From Janthinobacterium sp. ROICE36 (GTDB taxonomy: Bacteria > Pseudomonadota > Gammaproteobacteria > Burkholderiales > Burkholderiaceae_D), in NCBI RefSeq assembly GCF_002869965.1, contig NZ_PEBS01000034.1, positions 1 to 59,871 of the forward strand: DNA of 59,871 nt, read 5' to 3'. Below are positions 16,482 through 24,925 of this stretch, piece by piece (within the stretch, counting starts at the first letter, position 1; every line of letters starts with the position of its first letter). The notes under the pieces are model-generated. The model saw only the letters and a list, made by a program, of their open reading frames with translations. It was not told where the DNA came from and ran no database searches. A program made the translations under genes and the position numbers.

Positions 16482-17593
16482 CAAATCACCACCAGTTCGC
16501 CTTCGATGGCCCCGGCCTGGTCCAGGGCTTGCAAGATTGCCATGATATCATCGGGCGAAGCGCCCAGGCTGTTGACCACGTCGATGATCGATTGCAGCTT
16601 GGCGCCGGCCGGCCATTTGAACATATTGCCATTGCCCTGGTCGACCGACACTTTCGATTGCGGCGTGACGGTGGTCTGGCCGCGGCCGAACGGCGCCGGC
16701 TGGCTGACTGCAGAGCTTTCGGAAATAACCACCTTGAGCGAGCCATGCGTGATGGCGGCGGCCTTCACGCGCAAGCCTTCGGCGATGACCACGGTGCCGG
16801 TGCGCGAATTGAAGACCACCTTCGGCGTGTCGACGCCCACATCGACGGTCAACGCTTCGAGCTTGGCCATGAAAGCCACGCGCTGGGTCGGGTTTTCCGG
16901 CGCCAGTACGTCCACGCTGGTGGCGTCGCGCGTGGTGGCGACGGCGCCGAAGCGGCGGTTGACGGCTTCGACGATATTGATGGCCGTCTCGAAATGCGGA
17001 TGGCGCAAGTTCAGGGTGACGGAAGGCTTGGTGGAAAAGTCGCTGAGAATCTCGCGCTCGATGTTGGCGCCGTTGGGAATGCGGCCCGAGGTGGGCGTGT
17101 TGACGGTGACGGACGAGCCGCTCTTGCCGGTGGCGTTCAAGCCGCCGACGACGACGTTGCCTTGCGCCAGCGCATATGTTTCATTGTCGGCCGCGCGCAA
17201 TTGCGTCAGTAGCAAGGTGCCGCCGCGCAAGCTTTTCGCATCGCCCAGGGACGAGACGGTGACGTCGATGGCTTGGCCACGGCGGTATCCTGGTGGAAAT
17301 ACGGCGCTGACCATGACGGTGGCGACGTTCTTGCTTTTCGCTTCGGCGCCGTCCGGCATCTTCACGCCGAACTGCTTGAGCATGTTGACCACGGACTGGC
17401 TGGAAAACTTCACCTGGGTGGTGTCGCCGCTGCCGTTCAGGCCGACGACGAGGCCGTAGCCGATCAGCGGGTTGTCGCGCACGCCCTCGATGCTGACCAG
17501 GTTGCGCAGCACTTGCGCGGCGCTGGCGGGCAGGGCAAAGCCGGAGAGCACGGCCAGCATGGCTGCCAGGGGCAGGGCGGAGCGGAATTTCAT
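16481..17593 (-). CDS. flgI: Flagellar P-ring protein FlgI
   Basis: The protein has 370 residues with a Sec signal peptide ([18 protein letters not shown], cleavage after ASA near residue 26). Conserved P-ring segments include [28 protein letters not shown] and [30 protein letters not shown]. The C-terminus shows [23 protein letters not shown]. It polymerises in the peptidoglycan layer as the rod bushing. AAGGTGA lies upstream of the ATG, and the gene follows flgH after nine bases. Confidence 0.97.
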   Translation of the reverse strand: MKFRSALPLAAMLAVLSGFALPASAAQVLRNLVSIEGVRDNPLIGYGLVVGLNGSGDTTQVKFSSQSVVNMLKQFGVKMPDGAEAKSKNVATVMVSAVFPPGYRRGQAIDVTVSSLGDAKSLRGGTLLLTQLRAADNETYALAQGNVVVGGLNATGKSGSSVTVNTPTSGRIPNGANIEREILSDFSTKPSVTLNLRHPHFETAINIVEAVNRRFGAVATTRDATSVDVLAPENPTQRVAFMAKLEALTVDVGVDTPKVVFNSRTGTVVIAEGLRVKAAAITHGSLKVVISESSAVSQPAPFGRGQTTVTPQSKVSVDQGNGNMFKWPAGAKLQSIIDVVNSLGASPDDIMAILQALDQAGAIEGELVVI

Positions 17594-17602
17594 GTTGTCA
17601 CC

Positions 17603-18277
17603 TTAAAACGGCATCCACGGGCCGACGAAGAAGCGCGTCAGCCAGCCTGGTGTATTGGCTTCGGCCAGGGTGCCCTGGCCGGAATAGGCGATCTGTGCAT
17701 TGGCGATGCGCAGGGACGAAACCTGGTTGTTGGAATCGATGTCGGCCGCGCGCAGGTAGCCGCGCAGGCGCACGAATTCCAGGCCCTGGTTCAGGGTCAG
17801 CGTTTTCTCTCCCTGCACGCGCAGCAAGCCGTTCGGCAGCACTTCCTGCACGATCACGGTGATGGCGCCGGACAGCGCATTTTGCTGCGTGCTGGTCGAG
17901 TCGCCGGCAAAGTTGCGGTCGGCCGACAGGTCGACACCCGTCTTGGGTAAGGTCTTGCCCAGAATGTTGGCAGCCTTCACGCCGACGGAGGAACCTTTGT
18001 TGAACGAGGTGCCGGCCTTCTTGCTCGCTTGCGTGGTTTCCTGCAGGGCTACCGTGACGACGTCGCCCACGCGGAAGGCGCGGCTGTCGGAGATCAGGTC
18101 CAGGCCCGCGTCGGGATTGAACACGCCGCCGCCCACGCCGCCGCGCGCCGCGCTGCGCGGCGCCACTGGCAGCGGCGTATCGGAAAAGCTGGGCGCCACG
18201 GGCGCGGCCGGCTGGCTGGCGCAACCGGCCATCAACACCAGCAGCAGGGCCGCCGTGGCTTTCATGGCGACTGTCAT
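17603..18277 (-). CDS. flgH: Flagellar L-ring lipoprotein FlgH
   Basis: The 224-residue protein has a lipoprotein signal ending in LMAGC (Cys19). The L-ring core includes GDVVTVALQETTQASKKAG, NFAGDSTSTQQNALSGAITV and PNGLLRVQGEKTLTLNQG. It ends at SGQGTLAEANTPGWLTRFF. It forms the outer-membrane ring around the rod. Its ATG overlaps the flgG stop by one base (TGATG), indicating coupled translation. Confidence 0.96.
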   Translation of the reverse strand: MTVAMKATAALLLVLMAGCASQPAAPVAPSFSDTPLPVAPRSAARGGVGGGVFNPDAGLDLISDSRAFRVGDVVTVALQETTQASKKAGTSFNKGSSVGVKAANILGKTLPKTGVDLSADRNFAGDSTSTQQNALSGAITVIVQEVLPNGLLRVQGEKTLTLNQGLEFVRLRGYLRAADIDSNNQVSSLRIANAQIAYSGQGTLAEANTPGWLTRFFVGPWMPF

Positions 18278-19065
18278 CAGCGTGCCGCTTGCGCCAGGTA
18301 TTGCAGCATATTGTCGGCGGCCGACAGCACCTTGGTATTCATTTCATAGGTGCGCTGGGCAGCGATCATATCGACCATCTCTTCGACCACCTGGACGTTC
18401 GAGCCTTCCAGCGCAAACTGTTTCAGCTTGCCCAGTGCGCCTTCGCCGGGACGGCCTTCCGTCGGCGTGCCGCTCGATGCCGTTTCCTGGAACAGGTTTT
18501 CACCGAGTGCCAGCAAGCCCGTCGGGTTGATAAAGCTGGAAAGGTTCAGCTGGCCCAGCTGGGTGCCGTTGACATTGCCCGGCACGGTGGCCGTGACCAT
18601 GCCGTTTTCGCCGATGGTGATTGCCGTGGCATTGTTCGGCACGGTAATCTGCGGCACCAGCGGCAAGCCCTGGGCGTTGACCATCACGCCGTTTTCATTG
18701 ATGCCCAGCTGGCCGGCGCGCGTGTAGGCCGCTTCGCCGTTCGGGCGCAGCACTTGTAAAAAGCCGTTGCCGGTGATGGCGACGTCGAATTCGCGGCTCG
18801 TCGTTTGCAGGCTGCCGGTGGTAAACACCTTTTGCGTGCCCACCATATGCGTGCCGTTACCCAGCTGTACGCCCGATGGCGAGAGGGTATTGTCGGCGCG
18901 CTGCGTGCCCGGTTGCTGCTCGACCTGGTAAAACAGGTCTTCGAAGACGACGCGGTCGCGCTTGAAACCCACGGTATTGACGTTGGCCAGATTATTGGCG
19001 ATGGCTTGCAGTTTGGCATCTTGTGCCTGCACGCCGGTCTTGCTGATCCACATTGCTGGATTCAT
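18277..19065 (-). CDS. flgG: Flagellar distal rod protein FlgG
   Basis: The protein has 262 residues, the normal length for FlgG. The N-terminal rod motif (LQAIANNLANVNTVGFKRDR), the FLQV segment with EAAYTRAGQLGINENG, and the C-terminal helix (VEEMVDMIAAQRTYEMNTKVLSAADNMLQ) are all present. An AGGAGT site is six bases ahead of the ATG. It builds the distal rod and follows flgF in the same operon. Confidence 0.97.
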   Translation of the reverse strand: MNPAMWISKTGVQAQDAKLQAIANNLANVNTVGFKRDRVVFEDLFYQVEQQPGTQRADNTLSPSGVQLGNGTHMVGTQKVFTTGSLQTTSREFDVAITGNGFLQVLRPNGEAAYTRAGQLGINENGVMVNAQGLPLVPQITVPNNATAITIGENGMVTATVPGNVNGTQLGQLNLSSFINPTGLLALGENLFQETASSGTPTEGRPGEGALGKLKQFALEGSNVQVVEEMVDMIAAQRTYEMNTKVLSAADNMLQYLAQAAR

Positions 19066-19097
19066 CGTTTACTCCTGGTAATTGGTTGGCGTTGGGC

Positions 19098-19826
19098 TTA
19101 AGCGCCCAGCAGGCGGTTGCCGGATTCGGTCATGGAATCGCTGGCCTTGAATACTTTCATCTGCATCTCGAAACTGCGGTTCAGGCTCATGGTGGCGACC
19201 ATTTCCTCGACGGCCGAGACGTTGCTGCCTTCCAGGTGGCGGTCGCGCAGACGTACCGTCGGGTCAGCCTGCAAGTCTTCGCCACCGCGCGCCACGATCA
19301 GACCCGCCTCGTTCTTGGTCAGTTCTCCCGCTTCGGCGTTGACCAGCTTGAGCTTGTCGACCGTCTGCATTTGCGCCGTACCCGGCACCTGGATGGAAAT
19401 CGTGCCATCGGCGCCGATAGCCAGGCTGGTATGCTCGGGAATCGTGATGGGACCGCCTTCGCCCAGCACCGGCCGGCCGTTCAGGGTCAGTGCGCCCGTT
19501 TCATCGAGGTCCATGGCGCCGGCGCGGGTGTAGGCTTCGCCGTTTTGCCATTGCACCGCGAGAAAACCGTTACCCGTGATGGCCACGTCGAGTTCGCGTC
19601 CCGTTTCCTTGATGGGGCCCGTGCGCGTGCCGATGGCGCTCGACTGCGTCTGCGTCATGTGGCGGTCGTCGTAGCCATAGCCGTTTTGCAACGGCTGGGC
19701 AGTGGACACTTCCAGGTTGGCGCGAAAGCCTCCCGTCTCGATGTTGGCCAGGTTGTTGGCGTGTACCTGCTGTGCCCGCAGGGCGCGGTCGGCCCCGCTC
19801 ATGGCGGTATAAATCAGCGCATCCAT
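19098..19826 (-). CDS. flgF: Flagellar proximal rod protein FlgF
   Basis: The 242-residue protein has the rod-family N-terminus (ALRAQQVHANNLANIETGGFRANLE), the shared FLAVQWQNGEAYTRAGAMDLDETG block and the C-terminal VEEMVATMSLNRSFEMQMKVFKASDSMTESG. It is shorter than FlgG and lies directly upstream of it, the standard position of flgF. It forms part of the proximal rod. Confidence 0.95.
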   Translation of the reverse strand: MDALIYTAMSGADRALRAQQVHANNLANIETGGFRANLEVSTAQPLQNGYGYDDRHMTQTQSSAIGTRTGPIKETGRELDVAITGNGFLAVQWQNGEAYTRAGAMDLDETGALTLNGRPVLGEGGPITIPEHTSLAIGADGTISIQVPGTAQMQTVDKLKLVNAEAGELTKNEAGLIVARGGEDLQADPTVRLRDRHLEGSNVSAVEEMVATMSLNRSFEMQMKVFKASDSMTESGNRLLGA

Positions 19827-19852
19827 TGCTCTTTACCTTTGCGTATCGTGGA

Positions 19853-21031
19853 TTACAGCGCTTGCATCAGCGATTGCAGCATGGCGTTCTCGGTCGAGAT
19901 GACCTTCGAGTTCGCCTGGTAATTGCGCTGCGACGTCATCAGACCCACCAGTTCGGAGGTGATGTCGACGTTCGACTGTTCCAGCGAGCTCGTCACCAGT
20001 TTGCCGGCCATGCCCACGCCTGGGCGGTCGTAGATGGCGGTGCCGGAAGTGGTCGAGGCGACCCAGCTGGTATCGTTGATGGCAGTCAATGCGCCTTCAT
20101 CGGGGAAGGTGGCCAGGGCGATCACGCCGATGCTTTGTTTTTGGCCGTTCGTGTATTTCGCCACGACAGAACCGTCATCGGCCAGTTCCACGCCCGTATA
20201 GGTGCCCGAGGCATAGCCATCGGAGCGGTCGGTCGAGGTGTTGGCTTCGCCGGCGAACTGGGTGGTGCCCGTGTAGTCGATGGCGATCGACAGCGGCGCG
20301 GCGCCGGTCGGCGTACCCAGCGCCAGCGTGACCGGCGCGGTCATCGTCAGCTTGCCGGACGTGTCGAAGGCCATGCTCGTCACTGGCGCCAGATCGGCGT
20401 TGTCCAAGGTGTAGTGCACGTCGACGCCCGTTGCCGTCTTGACGAAGTACTGGCCCAGCGAGTGCTTGGCGCCCAGCGAATCGTAGACGATCGAGGACTT
20501 GGCGCTGTTGTAGCTCAGTTCATTGGTCTTGTTGAAGGGCACAGCCTTGATAGTCCATTCGGATGACATATTGGCGGCATACGCCAGCTTGGTCGACGCC
20601 TCTGCGGGAATCTGGCCCGTCGGAATGAGCATGTCGCCCATGGTGCCCAGGGTGGTGCTGCCTTTGACGGCGGCATAGCCCTGCACCAGGCGGCCGTTCG
20701 CATCGATCAGCTTGCCGTCGCTGCTGGCCGAGAAGATGCCGACGCGGCTGTAGCTCATGGTGTTTTGCGCATCGCGGGCGACGAAATAGCCGCGGCCGTC
20801 GATGGCGGCGTCGAGCGCGCGGCCCGTGTTCAGCACGCCGCCATTGAGCGACATGCTTTGCGTGAGAGAGCCGATTTCCGTACCCGTGGCGCGCGAACCT
20901 GCATACATGGCCGAAAAGTTGGCGCGGCTGCTCTTGAAGCCGTAGGTGCCGGCATTGGCGATATTGTTACTGGTGCTGTTCAACTGTTGGTTGATGGACT
21001 GGATACCGGACAGGGCGATGTCGAAACTCAT
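19853..21031 (-). CDS. flgE: Flagellar hook protein FlgE
   Basis: The 392-residue protein has the hook N-terminus (SGIQSINQQLNSTSNNIANAGTYGFKSSRANFSAMY), a long variable central domain, and the C-terminal hook motif (LEQSNVDITSELVGLMTSQRNYQANSKVISTENAMLQSLMQAL). It is the subunit of the universal joint. AAAGGAAG precedes the ATG. The gene is followed by flgF and preceded by flgD, as expected. Confidence 0.97.
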   Translation of the reverse strand: MSFDIALSGIQSINQQLNSTSNNIANAGTYGFKSSRANFSAMYAGSRATGTEIGSLTQSMSLNGGVLNTGRALDAAIDGRGYFVARDAQNTMSYSRVGIFSASSDGKLIDANGRLVQGYAAVKGSTTLGTMGDMLIPTGQIPAEASTKLAYAANMSSEWTIKAVPFNKTNELSYNSAKSSIVYDSLGAKHSLGQYFVKTATGVDVHYTLDNADLAPVTSMAFDTSGKLTMTAPVTLALGTPTGAAPLSIAIDYTGTTQFAGEANTSTDRSDGYASGTYTGVELADDGSVVAKYTNGQKQSIGVIALATFPDEGALTAINDTSWVASTTSGTAIYDRPGVGMAGKLVTSSLEQSNVDITSELVGLMTSQRNYQANSKVISTENAMLQSLMQAL

Positions 21032-21089
21032 GTTGACTTCCTTTAGTGAAGGACGAGATTAGTGTGCAGCAAACGAAGGGAAGGGCGGA

Positions 21090-21743
21090 TCAGGCCGTCT
21101 TGCCGTTAAAGCCGGTGATCGCGCCAGGGTTGACTTCGCCCAGGTTCGACACGTTCAGGATCATGCTGCCGCCGGACGACAGGCGCACGCTGTTGAGCTT
21201 GCCTGCGATGTCGACCGATGGCTTTTCGGTGCCACCGGTGGTCACCGCCATGCTATAGGTGCCAGCAGGCAAGCCCAGCGCGACGGGATCGATGGTGAAG
21301 GGGACGGTGCCGGCTCCTTTGGCGCCCAGTTCGATCTTGTATTCCTTGTCGTCCAGCCCTTTCAGTGTCACGGTGGTCTTGGTGGTGCCGGCGGCCAGCG
21401 CGATGCTGCCGCTGACCTTGCTCGTATCGAGTTGCACCGTTTCGCTGTTGACCATCACTTCGGAACCCACTTGCGCGCCCAGGGCCAGCACTTGCATCGA
21501 TTGCAGCACGCTGGCATTGGCGCTGGTCAGCGCGGACAGGTTTTGCATCGCCTCCGTCTGCGCCTGCTGCGTCAATTGATTGACGAACTGGCTCGGATCG
21601 GTGGGCGCGAGGGGATCCTGGTTCTTGATCTGCGCGACCAGCAATTTGGTGAACATGTCCTGGGTGGCATTGCCTTGCGACTTGACGGCATTGTTGTTGC
21701 TGCCGCTGCCGCTGGTGTTATTTGTAAAGAGATTGGTTTCCAT
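21090..21743 (-). CDS. flgD: Flagellar hook-cap / hook assembly protein FlgD
   Basis: The 217-residue protein shows the FlgD export and capping region (DMFTKLLVAQIKNQDPLAPTDPSQFVNQLTQQAQTEAMQNL) followed by an Ig/Tudor-like C-terminal domain (VTLKGLDDKEYKIELG, GLPAGTYSMAVTTGG). It caps the growing hook and is replaced by FlgK. It lies three bases after flgC and 58 bases ahead of flgE. Confidence 0.96.
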   Translation of the reverse strand: METNLFTNNTSGSGSNNNAVKSQGNATQDMFTKLLVAQIKNQDPLAPTDPSQFVNQLTQQAQTEAMQNLSALTSANASVLQSMQVLALGAQVGSEVMVNSETVQLDTSKVSGSIALAAGTTKTTVTLKGLDDKEYKIELGAKGAGTVPFTIDPVALGLPAGTYSMAVTTGGTEKPSVDIAGKLNSVRLSSGGSMILNVSNLGEVNPGAITGFNGKTA

Positions 21744-21746
21744 GGA

Positions 21747-22163
21747 TTATGCTTCACCTAATTTGAGGAGCGATTGCTGCATCGACTTGATACGGCCCAG
21801 AACTTCGACATTGGTTTCAAACGCGCGCGACGCCGACATCATGTCGGTCATCTCGGCAACCTGGTTGACGTTAGGGTAGAACACCATGCCATCGGCATTG
21901 GCCATCGGGTGGCCAGGTTCATACACCTTGCGCAGCGGTTCGTCGCTTTGCACCACGTCGAGTACCTGTACGCGCCCACCGGCGCCGCTGGAACCGGGGC
22001 CGTCCATCACGGCCGCAAACACGGGTTTGCGCGCGCGGTAGGTTTCGCCTTCCGAACCGGCAACGGAATCGGCATTGGCCAGGTTGCTGGCGATGGTATT
22101 GAGGCGCACGGTTTGCGCCGCCATCGCCGAACCGGCGATCTTGGAAATATCCTGGAAGCTCAT
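21747..22163 (-). CDS. flgC: Flagellar proximal rod protein FlgC
   Basis: The 138-residue protein contains the rod motif (MAAQTVRLNTIASNLANADSV), the YRARKPVFAAVM segment and the C-terminal helix (VAEMTDMMSASRAFETNVEVLGRIKSMQQSLLKLGEA). An AAGGAT site precedes the ATG. It is the second gene of the flgBCDEFGHI operon and forms the proximal rod together with FlgB and FlgF. Confidence 0.97.
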   Translation of the reverse strand: MSFQDISKIAGSAMAAQTVRLNTIASNLANADSVAGSEGETYRARKPVFAAVMDGPGSSGAGGRVQVLDVVQSDEPLRKVYEPGHPMANADGMVFYPNVNQVAEMTDMMSASRAFETNVEVLGRIKSMQQSLLKLGEA

Positions 22164-22171
22164 GCTGATCC

Positions 22172-22534
22172 TTATTGACCGGAAATGGCCTTGGACAGAC
22201 CCTTCAGTTTCATGTTGACGAATGTGAGGCTGGTCTGGAAGTCGGTGGCATTCTGCGAGAACGCCGCCTGCTCGACGCCGATTTCAACGGTATTGCCGTC
22301 GCGGCTGGGGTGGTAGGGTACGCGGTACAGGGCGCTGGCATCGTCATCGGTCGACAGCAGGCCCGCTTCGTTATCCTGCAACTGCTGCAGGGCGCTGCCG
22401 AAATCCATGTCCATGGCCTGGAAGCCGGGCGTATTTTCATTGGCAATATTGGCCGCCAGCACGCGGGTACGGTCGGCACGCAGCGCGAGTGCATCGGCGT
22501 GCACGCCCAGCGCATCCTTGAAATTAATCCCCAT
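22172..22534 (-). CDS. flgB: Flagellar proximal rod protein FlgB
   Basis: The protein has 120 residues from the ATG at 22534, which has AAAGG at proper spacing; an ATG six bases earlier sits on top of that site. The rod motif LRADRTRVLAANIANENTPGFQAMDMDF and the C-terminal FSQNATDFQTSLTFVNMKLKGLSKAISGQ are typical. It is the first gene of the rod-hook operon, divergent from flgA across about 140 bases that must hold both promoters. Confidence 0.96.
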   Translation of the reverse strand: MGINFKDALGVHADALALRADRTRVLAANIANENTPGFQAMDMDFGSALQQLQDNEAGLLSTDDDASALYRVPYHPSRDGNTVEIGVEQAAFSQNATDFQTSLTFVNMKLKGLSKAISGQ

Positions 22535-22674
22535 GGTCATCCTTTGTATTGAATTCGATCGTGCTTTTTGCGGTTCGGGCCAGAAAATAGGTGGTGCAGA
22601 GCTAAAATCCCAGCCTGGTCATGTAGACGCATGGTAAGGTCATGCCGCTTCAGTATCTTTGATTAAGGTTAGCG

Positions 22675-23436
22675 ATGATTTACTTTGAGAACTATTCCGT
22701 GATGTGGAACAAGGCGCAATGTCGTCACTTACTGCTTACTGGCCTATTTTTACTGACCAGCCTATATAGTAGTGCAGGACGCGCAGAATTGCCAGCCGAC
22801 AATATATTTTCGCGTGTGGAACAACTGGCGCGCGAGCAATTGGCACAGCAGGCAGCCTCGGCGGGATTGCTGGAACCGCAGTTTCAGGTGACTGTGGTAA
22901 AAAGCACGCGCCCCGTGCCGGCGTGCGCGGTGCCCGTCGCGCTGGAGACGGCGGACAGCCGTTCGGCGCAGCGCATGCGCTTTGTGGCAGTGTGTCCTGG
23001 AAGCAACGGTTGGCGTTATGAAATGCTGGCACGCGGCAGCATCACGGCCCAGGTCGCCGTCACCAGCGCACCCGTCACGGCGAATACGCCGTTGCAGGCG
23101 GACGACGTGGCCCTGGCGCGGCGCGACGTGACGATGGTGCCGGATAGTATTTCTTCCTTGTCCGGCGCCGTCGGCCTGTCGAGCCGGCGCAGCTTGCGCA
23201 CCGGCGAAGTGCTGCGCCAGGGGCAGCTGGCTGCACCCATGCTGATCAAACGGGGCAGTGCGGTCAATATCGTGGCGCGCAAGGAGCAGGTGGAAGTGAG
23301 CATGGCCGGTGTAGCGATGGACCCGGGCGCGCTGGGCGAAGTGATCCGCGTGCGCAACGCCACCAGCGGCACGGTGATACGTGCCAGGGTGGTCGATGCG
23401 GGCGTGGTGGAGCCGGCCGATATTACCGGCCGTTAA
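22675..23436 (+). CDS. flgA: P-ring assembly chaperone FlgA
   Basis: The 253-residue protein has a Sec signal (CRHLLLTGLFLLTSLYSSAGRA). The SAF/FlgA domain in the second half contains TPLQADDVALARRDVTMVPD and SSRRSLRTGEVLRQGQLAAP, then VNIVARKEQVEVSMAGVAMDPGALGEVIRVRNATSG. It helps FlgI polymerise in the periplasm. It is the only gene of this half of the locus on the plus strand, reads away from flgB, and ends six bases short of the convergent glucosaminidase gene. AAGG lies six bases before the ATG. Confidence 0.96.
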   Translation: MIYFENYSVMWNKAQCRHLLLTGLFLLTSLYSSAGRAELPADNIFSRVEQLAREQLAQQAASAGLLEPQFQVTVVKSTRPVPACAVPVALETADSRSAQRMRFVAVCPGSNGWRYEMLARGSITAQVAVTSAPVTANTPLQADDVALARRDVTMVPDSISSLSGAVGLSSRRSLRTGEVLRQGQLAAPMLIKRGSAVNIVARKEQVEVSMAGVAMDPGALGEVIRVRNATSGTVIRARVVDAGVVEPADITGR

Positions 23437-23442
23437 GGAAGG

Positions 23443-24195
23443 TCAGTCTGCGGCGGTCGTACGCTGCAAGCGCGTCGCCAGCTGCGTCAGCTTGGCGGCG
23501 TAATGGGGATCGGTGGCATAGCCGCCGCGCGCCAGGCCTTGCGCGAAGGCGCCCGCGTCGGCACCCGTGTTCAGGGCGGCGCGGTAGCGTGGGTTGTCGA
23601 GCAACACCTGGGCATAGTCGCGGAAGGCGCTGGCCTGGTCCGGGTAGCTGCGGAAGCGCTCGGTTTTCTTTAGCGCCGTGCCGCTGCCCGCCTCGTATTC
23701 GGTGGTGATATTGCTGGCCACGTCACCCTGCCATTTGCCGCCGGCCTTGATGCCGAACAGATTATTCGTGTCCGCGCCCGTGCCCTGGCGCAGCGGACGC
23801 TGGCCCCAGCCCGATTCCAGCGCCGCGTGGGCGGCGACAATTTCCGGCGCCACGCCCAGGCGCGCGCCCGTTTCTTGCGTCCACGGCTTGATCGAGGCAA
23901 GGAATTGCTGCTGCGTTTCGCCGATCTCGCCGCCCTGGTTGATGCTTCCCAGCACATTGACGGGCTGGCTTTGCTCCAGGTAGGCGCGTCCTTGCGGGCT
24001 CAGGCTGGTGGCGTTGCCGCCGCCCTGTTCGATGAAGCGGGCCACCTCGCCCTGTACCTGCCGGAACACGTCGCTGAAACTGCCAGCGGCCACTGTGGCA
24101 GGGGTCGCGTGCATATTGCTCAGCACGGCGGATGTGGCTGCCGTCGATGGTGTCGCTGCCGTGGCGCGGAGTGTGGGGAAATCAGCCTGGCGCAT
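23443..24195 (-). CDS. Stand-alone flagellar glucosaminidase (FlgJ C-terminal domain)
   Basis: The protein has 250 residues from the ATG at 24195, which has GAGGAAG six bases upstream inside flgN; the ATG at 24213 lacks such a site. From about residue 95 it matches the peptidoglycan-hydrolase half of FlgJ: AALESGWGQRPLR with catalytic Glu127, NLFGIKAGGKWQGDV, TTEYE, NPRYRAAL and GGYATDPHYAAKL. The first ~90 residues are not the rod-binding domain, which is encoded at 16077. It should open the wall for the rod, and must be targeted separately from the rod cap. It overlaps flgN by 14 bases. Confidence 0.9.
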   Translation of the reverse strand: MRQADFPTLRATAATPSTAATSAVLSNMHATPATVAAGSFSDVFRQVQGEVARFIEQGGGNATSLSPQGRAYLEQSQPVNVLGSINQGGEIGETQQQFLASIKPWTQETGARLGVAPEIVAAHAALESGWGQRPLRQGTGADTNNLFGIKAGGKWQGDVASNITTEYEAGSGTALKKTERFRSYPDQASAFRDYAQVLLDNPRYRAALNTGADAGAFAQGLARGGYATDPHYAAKLTQLATRLQRTTAAD

Positions 24196-24622
24196 ACGTA
24201 TCTTCCTCGCCATGCAGCACGCGCTGCATGATGCTGTACTGCTCTGTTAATAAATCACTGTTGCGGGTATTCAGGCGCTTGCATTCCAGCACCATCTGCT
24301 CCAGCGCGGCCCAGTCGGCCTCGGCCTTGCTGCGCGCGTCTTCTTGCAACAACGCAAACAATTGCGGCATATCGCCTTGTGCGCCCAGCAGGGCAGTGAC
24401 CAGGCTGACGCGCTGGCGGCGGCGCGCATCGAGGGGCTCGACGGCGGCGGTAACCTGCTCGGCTAGCGCCCTCAGCCGGGTGCTCTGGTGCTGCAAGGTG
24501 GCCTGGAATTGCTCTTCCAATAATGTTTGCAGGGCGGCGTAGCCGGCGCTGTCGTCCGACATGCCTTGCAGCACGCGGCGCACGGCTTCCTGGCGCGTGA
24601 TGCCCTTGCGCGGCGCGGTCAC
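24182..24622 (-). CDS. flgN: Flagellar export chaperone FlgN-like protein
   Basis: The 146-residue, almost wholly helical protein has the FlgN layout: LLEEQFQATLQHQSTRLRALAEQVTAAVEPLDARRRQRVSLVTALLG and a second long helix (WAALEQMVLECKRLNTRNSDLLTEQYSIMQRVL). FlgN escorts FlgK and FlgL to the export gate. The start is a GTG that overlaps the flgM stop (GTGA), so translation is coupled. The flgM-flgN order is the normal one. Confidence 0.87.
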   Translation of the reverse strand: MTAPRKGITRQEAVRRVLQGMSDDSAGYAALQTLLEEQFQATLQHQSTRLRALAEQVTAAVEPLDARRRQRVSLVTALLGAQGDMPQLFALLQEDARSKAEADWAALEQMVLECKRLNTRNSDLLTEQYSIMQRVLHGEEDTYAPG

Positions 24623-24909
24623 GATTCGCCGCCGTGGAAACGCTGGATCAGGCCTGCCAGTTTCGAAGGATCGAATGGCAATTCGCCCTTGGCCAGCGCA
24701 TCGCGCAGCATGGCCACGCGCTCGTGGTCGATCTCGGGCATGGCGCGCAGGGCGGCCATGGCCGGTTGCAGCACGGCCGATTGCAATTCCGCCCCGGCCG
24801 ACGAGCCTGTCATGACGCCGGCGGCGCCCGCGTACTCGGCGATCGCCTCGGCCGGCGCGATGGTGCTGCTGCGTACGGCAGCGCCGGTATTGCCGGAGGA
24901 GATTTTCAT
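24619..24909 (-). CDS. flgM: Anti-sigma-28 factor FlgM
   Basis: The protein has 96 residues from the ATG at 24909 (AAGGG upstream). An ATG at 24942 or 24936, behind AAGGAG inside motB, would add about ten residues and is possible. The C-terminal half (IDHERVAMLRDALAKGELPFDPSKLAGLIQRF) is the sigma-binding region of FlgM. The N-terminal half is low-complexity, as expected for the unfolded export part. It sits in the same strand run as fliA, its target, with motA and motB in between. Confidence 0.9.
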   Translation of the reverse strand: MKISSGNTGAAVRSSTIAPAEAIAEYAGAAGVMTGSSAGAELQSAVLQPAMAALRAMPEIDHERVAMLRDALAKGELPFDPSKLAGLIQRFHGGES

Positions 24910-24925
24910 ACGTTGTCCCTTGCCC

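Noticed and set aside
16053..17459. Plus-strand open frame of 468 codons opposite flgJ and flgI
   Set aside because: It is antisense to two certain flagellar genes, and its composition is that of a shadow frame.
22616..22631. Possible sigma-54 promoter for flgA (TGGTCATGTAGACGCA)
   Set aside because: Spacing is correct but the CAC part of the -24 element is missing; too weak to call.
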